This document shows positions 25,884 to 34,631 of a stretch of 64,000 bases of DNA, one piece after another; the stretch's first letter is position 1, and each line of letters opens with the position of its first letter. The translations under genes and the position numbers were made by a program. The notes beneath the pieces are model-generated. The model saw only the letters and a program-made list of their open reading frames with translations. It had not been told where the DNA came from and searched no databases. Source of the stretch: JACKAQ01 sp020634975 [NCBI: Calditrichia bacterium] (GTDB taxonomy: Bacteria; Calditrichota; Calditrichia; RBG-13-44-9); assembly GCA_020634975.1 (NCBI GenBank), contig JACKAQ010000001.1:1922001-1986000 (forward strand), read 5' to 3'.

Positions 25884-27287
25884 TCACTCTGCATCCTCCG
25901 GGCCGTCCGGCGACAAGCCGTATTTGACAATTTTGCGATCCAGCCGGGTTCGTGCGATGCGCAGCATTTGGCTGGTTTTCAATTTATTCCAGTTATTCTT
26001 TTTCAGCACAGATCGAATGACGATTGCTTCAATTTCGTCAAAACTGATGCCGTTTTCCGGGATATCGATTTCGATATCTGCGCCGGTACGATTTTCCGTG
26101 AGCAGCAGCGGCGTTTCCGATTCGATGGCTTCTGCCAGCGCCGTTTTGGTAACGGTATCGCCATCGCTGAGCAGCACGATGCGCTCAATAGTATGGCTGA
26201 GTTCCCGAATGTTTCCGGGCCAATCGTAGCTGCGCAACATCGTTGTTGCGTCGTCAGAAAATCCTTTAATGGGGCTGTCATATTCCTTTGCGTACTGTTG
26301 CAGAAAATGGTTGGCAATTAACACGATATCGTTGCCGCGATCCCGTAGCGGCGGCAATTGGATGGTTACAACGTTTAACCGGTAATACAAATCGCTGCGG
26401 AAGCTGCCTTCGGCAATTGCAGCTTGCAAATCTTTGTTGGTTGCAGCGATGATGCGGCAGTTGATGGGAATTTCTTCTGTGCCACCCACCCGGCGGATTT
26501 TCTTTTCTTCCAACGCTTTGAGCAGTTTCACCTGCACGGCAGGGCTAATGTCGCCAATTTCATCGAGAAAAATGGTACCGTTTTGGGCAGCTTCGAACAA
26601 CCCGATTTTCCGGGTTTTGGCGTCGGTAAATGCTCCTTTTTCATAGCCGAACAGCTCCGATTCCAATAGCGTTTCCGGCAGTGCATTGCAGTTAATTTCC
26701 ACAAACGGATGAAAATCTTCGAAACATTGATAGTGCAGCGCTTTGGCAATAAGTTCTTTTCCTGTGCCGGTTTCGCCGCGCACCAAAACAGTCACCCATT
26801 TGCGATGGGTAACCTTGCGAAGCACCTCGAATACCCGTTGCATCGGTTCGCTGTCGCCAATAATATTGCTGAAATCCAGCTCCGATTTTACACGCCGGTG
26901 AAACGCCTGCCCACGATCCAGCTCCGTTTGCGAGTGTTGCAAATCGCGTAAAATATCCGCAAGTTTTTGGGATGCATCCGACATGCGCACAAATTCATTG
27001 ATGCCGCTGCGAGTGGCTTGCATGATGAGGTTTACGCCGGGATTTTCTGCCAAACCAATCATTTTTAAATCCGGCAGTTCCGATCGCACTTGCCGCAAAA
27101 AATCCAGCGGTTCGCATTCTACACAATCAAAATCGATGAGCAGCCAATCCGGTTTTTCGCGCGTTGCTATTGCCAGCGCATTCTCTTTCCGGCTTGATGA
27201 AAACATGGCATGGTTGGCAATGTTGTTCAACAATTTTAATTGTGAAAGCTTTTCCGTATCGCCGATATAAAGTGTTTTAAAATTCAT
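25884..27287 (-). CDS. NtrC-family sigma-54-dependent transcriptional activator
   Basis: 467 residues. The N-terminal receiver-like domain (1-115) keeps acidic residues (Asp52, Asp54) but lacks the usual conserved Thr and Lys, so normal phosphorylation is doubtful. The AAA+ domain (about 140-370) has Walker A GETGTGKE (171-178), the sigma-54 contact loop as GAFTDA (218-223) rather than GAFTGA, Walker B TIFLDEIGD (238-246) and the arginine-finger region FRSDLYYRLNV. A Fis-type helix-turn-helix occupies about 415-460 (LKTSQMLRIARTRLDRKI). GAFTDA occurs in other active members of the family. The gene stands directly upstream of twin palindromes and a sigma-54 promoter. No cognate kinase gene is adjacent. 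Confidence 0.93.
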   Translation of the reverse strand: MNFKTLYIGDTEKLSQLKLLNNIANHAMFSSSRKENALAIATREKPDWLLIDFDCVECEPLDFLRQVRSELPDLKMIGLAENPGVNLIMQATRSGINEFVRMSDASQKLADILRDLQHSQTELDRGQAFHRRVKSELDFSNIIGDSEPMQRVFEVLRKVTHRKWVTVLVRGETGTGKELIAKALHYQCFEDFHPFVEINCNALPETLLESELFGYEKGAFTDAKTRKIGLFEAAQNGTIFLDEIGDISPAVQVKLLKALEEKKIRRVGGTEEIPINCRIIAATNKDLQAAIAEGSFRSDLYYRLNVVTIQLPPLRDRGNDIVLIANHFLQQYAKEYDSPIKGFSDDATTMLRSYDWPGNIRELSHTIERIVLLSDGDTVTKTALAEAIESETPLLLTENRTGADIEIDIPENGISFDEIEAIVIRSVLKKNNWNKLKTSQMLRIARTRLDRKIVKYGLSPDGPEDAE

Positions 27288-27326
27288 GTTTTTATTGGGT
27301 TTAGTTGCGCTGTAGTTGAATAGAAA

Positions 27327-28916
27327 CTATTCACGCGTTATTGATTTTTCCCATTTTGCGATGTTGCACAAAAATCCCCGGGCGTCCATTTGGGCATTTT
27401 GAATGCGGTTGTCCATCGCCGCCAGTTGCGACGGGATAAACAAAAAAGTGTAGGGCGCATCGTTAATGATTGTTTGCTGAAATTTTCGCCAAATTGGCTT
27501 TGAAGCGTTCCGGTCCGCCAGATTTCTGCCCGATTCCAACAGCGAATCGACCGCAGGGTTGCGGTATTTCACAAAATTGTAGCCGTTTTCGATGGCATCC
27601 GAATGCCAGAGCGGCGCGGGGTTTACCGAAAAATCCGCATCCCAGGATAACACAACAGCATCGAAATCGGATTGGACAAACACTTTTTCGATGAATAAAT
27701 GCCATTCCAGCGTTTCGATTTGCGCATCTGCGCCGACGTTCCGGAGTTGGGCTTGGAGCATCACCGCGATATCGCTGCGGAGTTGATTTCCGGCATTCAC
27801 TGAAATTGTAAACGTGAGCAGCTGACCGTCTTTTTCACGGATGCCGTCACCGTCACTGTCGCGCCAGCCGGCAGCATCCAACTCTGTGCGGGCTGCTGCC
27901 GGATCAAATGGAATTGCCGCGAGTGTCGCATCATACGCCCATGCAAACGGCATCAGCGGGCCGGTTGCCGGTTCAGCAAATCCGTTCAGCAATGTGGCGA
28001 TAATTTCCCGTCGATCTATCGCTTTGCTGAGCGCCAACCGCACATTCTTTTGCAACACCGGATGCGAATTGTTCCATCCGACAAAGGCAAATTCCCGTCC
28101 ATCGTATCGCTGGGTTACGATATTTTTTTCGCTTTGCAGCGATTGATAAATCTGTGGGGACAGCGAGGAAACCACGTCAATTTCGCCGGTTTTCAGGTGA
28201 TTTAACAAACTGTTTTCATTAGGGATAACAACAAATGAAACCTGTTTGGTTTTCGGTTTGTGAATTGGGAATTCGGGGTTAGCCAGAAACGTTACAACAT
28301 CATTTGCTTTCCACGATGCCAACCGGAACGGACCGTTGCTCACCGGGTTTCGGTTGAATGCCGCGGTAGCGATTTCCGCAGCGGGAATTTTCGCCAAAAC
28401 GTGTTTGGGCAAAATAGGTATTTGGGTATCGAACAGCGCATCCGCATAGGCTTTTTTAAAATGAAAACGCACCACATGCAGGTTTTCTACCACCACGCTA
28501 TCCACCAGATCAAAACGGCTGGCCGCCGGATATGCCACTGCCGTATCAATCGCCAATTGCCAGGTATATTGCACATCCCATGCGGTGGTCGGCTGCCCGT
28601 CGCTCCAGCGAATGTCGTCACGCAGAGAGTAGGTAAGTATTTTGCCATCTTCGCTAAACGCCCAATTTTCTGCGAGATAGGGTTGAAATTCCAGATTTTC
28701 GTCGAGCCGGGTCAGGGTGGTAAACAGCATGTGTTGGATTACTTGCAGCGCATCAGAATCCGCCGCGTTCAGCTCATTTAGCGTATCAAAATCGCTGAGA
28801 ATGCCAATAAAAATCGCATCTTCGACCGGGCGCTGCTGACAGGACAGGAGAAGGATAAGCGATAAAGGAAAAAGGATAAAGTGGATTTTTGAGCGTATTT
28901 TATTGAAGTGAAACAT
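27327..28916 (-). CDS. Oligopeptide ABC transporter substrate-binding lipoprotein (SBP family 5)
   Basis: 529 residues with the lipobox LILLLSCQQ near residue 26, so anchored in a membrane. Family 5 markers are [41 protein letters not shown] and [15 protein letters not shown]. The protein should bind peptides or similar solutes in the periplasm and hand them to the permeases encoded just upstream (28945-31538). The gene order permease-permease-ATPase-binding protein is continuous on the minus strand. Confidence 0.92.
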   Translation of the reverse strand: MFHFNKIRSKIHFILFPLSLILLLSCQQRPVEDAIFIGILSDFDTLNELNAADSDALQVIQHMLFTTLTRLDENLEFQPYLAENWAFSEDGKILTYSLRDDIRWSDGQPTTAWDVQYTWQLAIDTAVAYPAASRFDLVDSVVVENLHVVRFHFKKAYADALFDTQIPILPKHVLAKIPAAEIATAAFNRNPVSNGPFRLASWKANDVVTFLANPEFPIHKPKTKQVSFVVIPNENSLLNHLKTGEIDVVSSLSPQIYQSLQSEKNIVTQRYDGREFAFVGWNNSHPVLQKNVRLALSKAIDRREIIATLLNGFAEPATGPLMPFAWAYDATLAAIPFDPAAARTELDAAGWRDSDGDGIREKDGQLLTFTISVNAGNQLRSDIAVMLQAQLRNVGADAQIETLEWHLFIEKVFVQSDFDAVVLSWDADFSVNPAPLWHSDAIENGYNFVKYRNPAVDSLLESGRNLADRNASKPIWRKFQQTIINDAPYTFLFIPSQLAAMDNRIQNAQMDARGFLCNIAKWEKSITRE

Positions 28917-28944
28917 ATTATGCCTTATGTGATATTTTCAATGT

Positions 28945-29769
28945 TTACAATTGTTTATCTGCACTGCTGTTTACTACGCCAAATTCAATTTTGGGGATGG
29001 CGTTGAGCAGTTTTTTTGTATACATATGCTCTGGTTCGGTGAATAATTTTTCAGTCGTATTTTGCTCGACAATTTTGCCATTTTGCATCACCGCTACGCG
29101 ATCGGCTATTTGCGAAACCATCGCCAGATCGTGCGAAATGAGCAGCAGCGAAAGATCCATTTCGCGCTTCAGATCGTTGAGCAGCGCCAAAATTTCGCTT
29201 TGCAGCGATGCATCCAGCGCCGATGTCGGTTCGTCTGCAATAACCAGCGCAGGCTTGCAGGCAATTGCCCCGGCAATCAACACGCGCTGGCGCATGCCGC
29301 CGCTGAGTTGGTGCGGATATGCATGATACAGCGATTCGGCGTTGGATAGCTTCACTTTCGCCAACAAATCCACCGTTGCAGAAAACGCCTTTTTTCGATC
29401 AAATTTAAAGTGGTGCCGGTAAATTTCCGCGATTTGCTCACCGACTTTCATCACCGGGTTAAGCGCAGAACCGCTGTCCTGCAAAATCAATCCAATGTGC
29501 CTGCCGCGAATGTTGCGCATCTGCTTTTCGGAAAGATTCAGCAAATGTTGATCGTTAAAATAGATTTCACCGGAAATGATTTTTCCGGGAGCGGGAACTA
29601 ACCGCAAAATGGAAAGCGCAGTGATACTTTTGCCACTACCGGATTCTCCGACCACGGCAAATGTTTCGCCTTTGTTTAGCGAAAAACTGATATCATCAAC
29701 AGCCGTCAAGATGTTGTTTTTATTGACAAAAGCAGTTGTTAGCGAGCGAATGTCGAGCAACGGATTCAT
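28945..29769 (-). CDS. Peptide ABC transporter ATP-binding protein (DppD/OppD type)
   Basis: 274 residues. Walker A is GESGSGKS, the signature LSGGMRQR, Walker B ALVIADEP and the switch histidine lies in ISHDLAMV. The C-terminal tail is shorter than in OppD and its cysteine motif is absent, so there is no iron-sulfur cluster. It overlaps the permease stop by four bases. No second ATPase gene (DppF/OppF) is present in the cluster, so this subunit may homodimerise or pair with one encoded elsewhere. Confidence 0.92.
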   Translation of the reverse strand: MNPLLDIRSLTTAFVNKNNILTAVDDISFSLNKGETFAVVGESGSGKSITALSILRLVPAPGKIISGEIYFNDQHLLNLSEKQMRNIRGRHIGLILQDSGSALNPVMKVGEQIAEIYRHHFKFDRKKAFSATVDLLAKVKLSNAESLYHAYPHQLSGGMRQRVLIAGAIACKPALVIADEPTSALDASLQSEILALLNDLKREMDLSLLLISHDLAMVSQIADRVAVMQNGKIVEQNTTEKLFTEPEHMYTKKLLNAIPKIEFGVVNSSADKQL

Positions 29770-30569
29770 GCGCGTTTCATCCCTTCACCAACGAGGTTTA
29801 GCCCGAGCGTTGTAGCGAAAATCGCCATTCCCGGGAAAACTGATAACCACCAGGCATCACCGAGTGCGCTCATGCCGTCGCTCATAATTCCGCCCCAACT
29901 GGCGGTTGGCGGCTGAACACCAAGCCCCAAAAAACTGAGGGCAGATTCGATCACAATAATATCTGCAGTGCGTAAAATAATTGCCGCCTGCAGTGTTTTC
30001 AGGACGTTGGGCAGCAAGTGCCGGAAAATTACGGACACCGCAGGAATGCCGCTGGCATGCGCCCTGATAACGAACGGTTGCTGCTTTAAAGCGTGAACTT
30101 CGGCGCGAACCAGCCGGGCAATATCCATCCATCCCGTGAAAATGAGCACAGCGACAAGCCAAAACAACCCGTTGCCAAACAACGCCATGCAGGTGACCGT
30201 CAAAAAAATAACCGGAAACGCCAGCAGCGCATCCACAATTCGCATGAACAGTGCATCCACCCAGCCGCCAAAATAGCCTGCGACTGCGCCATAACTACCG
30301 CCGATGACAACCGCGCCAATGACAACTACGGCAGCGATAAACAACGAAATCCTCCCGCCGTGCAGCACCCGCGAAAACACATCGCGACCGAATTTATCAG
30401 CACCAAACCAATGTTCCGCCGATGGCGATTGAAACCGGGTTACGGAGGGCGTCGTTTGCACATTCGGGTCAAATGAGCTGATCAAAGGTGCAGCAATCGC
30501 CCCAAAAAGCATCAGGCACAGCAGCGCTGCGCCAAAAATGAACGACCGGTTTTTGCTATATTTTTGCAT
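29766..30569 (-). CDS. Peptide ABC transporter permease (DppC/OppC type)
   Basis: 267 residues. The N-terminal membrane segment FGAALLCLMLFGAIAAPLI and the periplasmic linker with HWFGADKFGRDVFSRVLHGGRISL are typical of DppC. The ATPase-docking loop is RAHASGIPAVSVIFRHLLPN. Several transmembrane helices follow. It starts one base after the stop of the partner permease gene. Confidence 0.93.
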   Translation of the reverse strand: MQKYSKNRSFIFGAALLCLMLFGAIAAPLISSFDPNVQTTPSVTRFQSPSAEHWFGADKFGRDVFSRVLHGGRISLFIAAVVVIGAVVIGGSYGAVAGYFGGWVDALFMRIVDALLAFPVIFLTVTCMALFGNGLFWLVAVLIFTGWMDIARLVRAEVHALKQQPFVIRAHASGIPAVSVIFRHLLPNVLKTLQAAIILRTADIIVIESALSFLGLGVQPPTASWGGIMSDGMSALGDAWWLSVFPGMAIFATTLGLNLVGEGMKRA

Positions 30570-31538
30570 TTATGTTATTTCCACCCTTGGATCAATCCAT
30601 TTGTATAGCAGGTCTGCCAAAAAATTTCCCGAAATAACCAAAATCGCGGCGATCAGGTTTATTGCCATTACAACAGGAAAATCTTTGGCAAAAACCGCAT
30701 CGTATGTGATGCGTCCCATACCCGGCCAGGCAAAAACAACTTCAATGATAAATGCACCGCTCAGCAAATACGGCAAATGTAAACCGAGTAGGGTAATCAC
30801 CGGGAGCATTGCATTCCGCAGTATATGACGAACATAAATGTGGTTAACCGGCAAACCTTTCGCATAAGCTGCCCGAACATAATTTTGCTGAATGATGTGT
30901 TGCACATTACCGCGAACATAACGAGCTGTTCCAGCAGCCGTACTCAAACCCAAAACGGCAGCCGGTAATATTAAATGCCGTATTCCATCAATCAATTTTT
31001 CCCAATCGGACATTCCGGCGGTTTGTAACGCTATCATCCTTCCGGAAGGCAGCCATCCCAAACTAATACTAAACAACAAGATAGATAGTAATCCCAATCC
31101 AAAAACAGGGATGGAATACACAAACAGTGCGATAGTATCTATCCATTTTCCCCATTGGCTTTCCCAATGGATGCCGGAAACCATACCCAAACCAACGCCA
31201 ACCAAAAAATTAATAAACAGAGCTGTTACAGTTAACAACAGGGTTGCGGGAATAGCAGATGTCAATACATCAGCAACAGGGCGACGTTGTGACCAGGAAT
31301 AACCCAAATCGCCGTGGATTAATTTTTTACACCAAATGCCAAATTGAATTGGCAGAGGTTTATTCAATCCTAACTGATTGCGCATTTGAGCTAATTGTTG
31401 TTTGGATGTGTTAGGGGCAAAATAGCGATTTGTGGCGTCTCCCGGTGACAAATGGAACATCCCAAAATTGACAACACTGATAATAGCTAACAAAATGAGT
31501 GAACTGATTAGTTTTATGAATAAACGTTTTAACTTCAT
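30570..31538 (-). CDS. Peptide ABC transporter permease (DppB/OppB type)
   Basis: 322 residues with six predicted membrane segments. Markers are FHLSPGDATNRYF and LGLNKPLPIQFGIW in the first periplasmic loop and RAAYAKGLPVNHIYVRHILRNAMLP in the coupling loop. It is the first gene of the transporter operon. Base composition here is slightly richer in A+T than downstream. Confidence 0.93.
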   Translation of the reverse strand: MKLKRLFIKLISSLILLAIISVVNFGMFHLSPGDATNRYFAPNTSKQQLAQMRNQLGLNKPLPIQFGIWCKKLIHGDLGYSWSQRRPVADVLTSAIPATLLLTVTALFINFLVGVGLGMVSGIHWESQWGKWIDTIALFVYSIPVFGLGLLSILLFSISLGWLPSGRMIALQTAGMSDWEKLIDGIRHLILPAAVLGLSTAAGTARYVRGNVQHIIQQNYVRAAYAKGLPVNHIYVRHILRNAMLPVITLLGLHLPYLLSGAFIIEVVFAWPGMGRITYDAVFAKDFPVVMAINLIAAILVISGNFLADLLYKWIDPRVEIT

Positions 31539-32121
31539 ATTTAACTACTGTTTTGGAATACGGTTAACTACACAAAAATGCGCTAATATTATAAAACCAA
31601 AAATATGTGTATATACAACAAATTAAATGCCAAAAAATATAATTGGGGTTTCATGGGTTAAATACTACTTCTGGGGCAATGAGCAGAATTTTTTTAGCGC
31701 ATAATTTGCACATGAGGGTCGATGTTGCACATCGTGCCAAAAAGGTATCATATGAAATGGTGTTGCTTGCTGGCGTCTATTTATGTGAAACGTAGCTTCT
31801 CAACAGAAACGATATCGATTGTAAACGAAAACGATTCGTGATTCGCAGTGAAAACACAACAGCTAAAAAACATCGAGTGATTTTTTTTCTTTCTTCAACA
31901 ACTACCGTTTGAAATATGTTGTACCAGTAGCGATTTGTCCAAAATTCTACTGAATGCGCTGTTTGAATTTCACATTTCCGGCAGCGCTTTTTAATTTGCA
32001 GAATCTCGGAAAGAGCATCGATTTACCCTACCTAACTGCAATAAAATTCAGAAATTAAATTTTCACTTTGATTTCCTGAAAGCGAACGCCTAAATTTTTT
32101 GGCTATCAGTAAATTTGCGTT
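31539..32121. other. Intergenic region between transporter operon and tRNA-Arg
   Basis: 583 A+T-rich bases with no credible gene. Visible structure: a direct repeat TTGCACAT at 31706-31713 and 31725-31732 (19 bases apart), the second copy lying in the palindrome CGATGT-TGC-ACATCG (31720-31734), and the tRNA promoter at 32068-32096. The transporter promoter is probably between 31540 and 31620, but its hexamers are not clear. Confidence 0.5.
32068..32096 (+). promoter_or_regulatory. Sigma-70-type promoter for tRNA-Arg
   Basis: TTGATT, 17 bases, TAAATT. The tRNA begins 26 bases after the -10 element. Confidence 0.45.
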
Positions 32122-32195
32122 GCCCCCTTAGCTCAGTAGGATAGAGCATCGGATTCCTAATCCGGGGGTCGCAGGTTCGAATCCTGCAGGGGGCA
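32122..32195 (+). tRNA. tRNA-Arg (anticodon CCT)
   Basis: A 74-base cloverleaf. The acceptor stem GCCCCCT/AGGGGGC is perfect, with discriminator A. The D arm is GCTC/GAGC and the anticodon stem TCGGA/TCCGG, with loop TTCCTAA giving anticodon CCT at 32156-32158. The T arm is GCAGG-TTCGAAT-CCTGC. CCA is not encoded. It reads AGG codons. Confidence 0.96.
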
Positions 32196-32524
32196 CTTGA
32201 TTGTTTGTGCTGTAAACTACTATTAAAACTGCATTTAACTACAACAAAGCATCGGATTTTTTGTTGTCAGGAATGCGATTTTAATCTGAAAAAAATTTGG
32301 CTGACAAAGGAAAAAGTGTTGTCACATTGTTGTCAGCAGTTGCTACTGGGCGGGGTGTTTTAAGTATGAATTTTTTCTCCTAACCTTTTACCCTATCTCA
32401 ATTAAGCATGGCATTTAATGCAGATAATCCTTATCCTTTTGCGGGCTAAAATGGATAATCTGGGATTTTTCTTTCCCACCTCTGTTTATCCTTAACAACT
32501 TCATAAAAATAAGCAACGTTCGTC
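32196..32524. other. Intergenic region between tRNA-Arg and CLC gene
   Basis: 329 bases with no gene. It contains two copies of TTGTTGTCA and several GGATAATC/TTATCC words. An A/T-rich foldback (ACAACAAA...TTTGTTGT, about 32241-32267) could end the tRNA transcript. No integrase or attachment repeat was found beside the tRNA. Confidence 0.4.
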
Positions 32525-34612
32525 ATGTCTACTTTTACTCAATTTCCTTCTTTTTTTAAATCCATACAGCGATATCTTACCAATGAATTAATGCGACTCC
32601 GGATGAGTGAACATACATTTATGGTCATCGTTGCCGTGCTGATTGGCGTATTGGGTGGATTTGGGGCGATTTTTTTCCGTTTTGCTATTCGTTTTTTCGA
32701 GGCAGTGTTTTTTGGGTCATGGGATTATACATTGGACTACGCCCTGCAATTGCCGTGGTATGTAAAATTTTTTGCGCCTGCCGTTGGTGGATTAATTGTC
32801 GGTCCAATTGTGTTTTATTTTGCGCGAGAAGCAAAAGGACACGGCGTGCCGGAAGTGATGGAATCAATTGTGCTGCGCGCCGGAGCGATACGCCCGAGGG
32901 TGATGTTTGCGAAAGTGGCTGCCTCGGCAGTCAGTATCGGTTCCGGCGGGTCGGTTGGGCGGGAAGGGCCCATCGTGCAAATTGGTTCTGCGCTGGGTTC
33001 GGTTATCGGGCAATTGTTCAAGGTTACCGGCACGCGATTGCGCACATTTGTCGCCTGCGGAACCGCAGCAGGTATTGCCGCTACGTTTAATGCACCTATC
33101 GCCGGCGCACTTTTCGCGATGGAAGTAATTCTCAGCGATTTCGGTATTTCCCAGTTCAGCCCGATCGTGGTTTCTTCCGTAACAGCTACGGTTATTTCCC
33201 GGCATTTTTTGGGCGATTTTTCCGCGTTTATCATTCCACATTACAGCCTGGTCAGCGTTTTCGAAATGATTCCATATGTCATTTTGGGTGTTTTGGCGGC
33301 GCTGGTGGCGCTTGCCTTTATCAATATTCTCTATAAAACAGAAGATCTTTTTGAGAAAATTAATATCCCGGGATGGATAAAACCGGTTATCGGTGGGTTC
33401 ATTATCGGGGGAATTGGTATTTTTTACCCACACATTTTTGGCGTGGGTTACGATACTATTACACTGGCGCTGAACAGCCAATCGGTGTGGTATTTTCTGC
33501 TGTTTATGGTATTCCTAAAAGTGGCTGCAACGTCGATCACCATCGGATCCGGCGGGTCCGGCGGGGTTTTTGCACCGTCGTTGTTTATCGGGGCAAATCT
33601 TGGGGGATTTGTTGGCAGCATTGTTCATTCGTTGTTTCCTGCAATTACCGCTTCGCCGGGTGCGTATGCGCTGGTTGGTATGGGCGCTGTGGCTGCCGGG
33701 GCAATGCATGCGCCCATCACATCAATCCTGATTATTTTTGAATTAACCAACGATTACCGGATTATTTTACCGCTGATGATTTCCTGCATTATCAGCGTTT
33801 TAATTACATCGCGATTGAAAAAAGACTCGATTTATACCCTCAAATTGTCGCGCCGGGGAATCAATATTTTTCAGGGGCAAGAGGTTAATGTACTGTCATC
33901 ACTGAAAGCATCGCAGGTTGTAAAAACAGACTTCGAAAGAATTTACGCCGCCACACCGTTCCGTAAACTGATGGATTTGACGGTTCGCAGCCCTCACCCC
34001 AACTTTTTTGTTGTGGATAAAAATGATCATTTATTGGGTGTCATTTCGATTCACGATATTCGCAAAATTATCTATGAATCGGATACGCTGGAGCACATTC
34101 TGGTCGCGCACGATCTGCTGATGCCTATTCGACATTATTTTACGCCAAATGACCGGCTCGATATCGTGATGAAAGCATTTGGCGAAATGAATATCGATCA
34201 ATTGCCGGTGGTGGATGAACAGAATGAAAAGCGGTTGATCGGAACGATATCCAAAAATGATGTGATTGAAATTTACAATCGCCAGGTATTTAAGCGGGAC
34301 ATGGTGACATCTGTTTCCGGCTACATCAGTTCGATGCGCAAATTTAAACAGGTGGAATTGATGGACGGGCAAATTTTATGCGAAATAGAAGTGCCCGGAA
34401 AATTTGTTAATAAAACCTTGAAAGAACTAAACTTACGCAAAGATTACGGCGTGGAAGTTGTGCTGATCAAAAAACACTACGACACCGCAAATAAAGAGAA
34501 AGAAAAAGTAATTACCTCCAGCCCGGACTACCGCTTCGGTTTGGGCGATTCTCTCCTGATTATGGCAACACAAGAGGGGTTGGATAAAATCAAAAGCAAA
34601 AACCGGTATTAG
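32525..34612 (+). CDS. CLC-family chloride channel/transporter with CBS pair and TrkA-C-like tail
   Basis: 695 residues. The membrane domain (about 25-440) carries the anion-pathway motifs GHGVPEV, GSGGSVGREGPIVQ and GSGGSGGVFAPSLF. The gating glutamate is Glu147 in GREGP. At the position of the inner proton glutamate of E. coli ClcA (E203) this protein has Val201 (FAMEVILSDF), as in eukaryotic CLC channels, so it may be an uncoupled channel. Two CBS domains follow (about 455-600), then a TrkA-C-like domain (about 610-695). The cytoplasmic domains suggest gating by nucleotides or other ligands. Confidence 0.92.
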   Translation: MSTFTQFPSFFKSIQRYLTNELMRLRMSEHTFMVIVAVLIGVLGGFGAIFFRFAIRFFEAVFFGSWDYTLDYALQLPWYVKFFAPAVGGLIVGPIVFYFAREAKGHGVPEVMESIVLRAGAIRPRVMFAKVAASAVSIGSGGSVGREGPIVQIGSALGSVIGQLFKVTGTRLRTFVACGTAAGIAATFNAPIAGALFAMEVILSDFGISQFSPIVVSSVTATVISRHFLGDFSAFIIPHYSLVSVFEMIPYVILGVLAALVALAFINILYKTEDLFEKINIPGWIKPVIGGFIIGGIGIFYPHIFGVGYDTITLALNSQSVWYFLLFMVFLKVAATSITIGSGGSGGVFAPSLFIGANLGGFVGSIVHSLFPAITASPGAYALVGMGAVAAGAMHAPITSILIIFELTNDYRIILPLMISCIISVLITSRLKKDSIYTLKLSRRGINIFQGQEVNVLSSLKASQVVKTDFERIYAATPFRKLMDLTVRSPHPNFFVVDKNDHLLGVISIHDIRKIIYESDTLEHILVAHDLLMPIRHYFTPNDRLDIVMKAFGEMNIDQLPVVDEQNEKRLIGTISKNDVIEIYNRQVFKRDMVTSVSGYISSMRKFKQVELMDGQILCEIEVPGKFVNKTLKELNLRKDYGVEVVLIKKHYDTANKEKEKVITSSPDYRFGLGDSLLIMATQEGLDKIKSKNRY

Positions 34613-34631
34613 CGATCCGCCATTCCGCAAT

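Noticed and set aside
31726-31740. TTGGCACGATGTGCA on the minus strand, like a second sigma-54 promoter
   Set aside because: Only eight bases separate the GG and GC pairs instead of ten, and the site lies about 190 bases from the transporter start.
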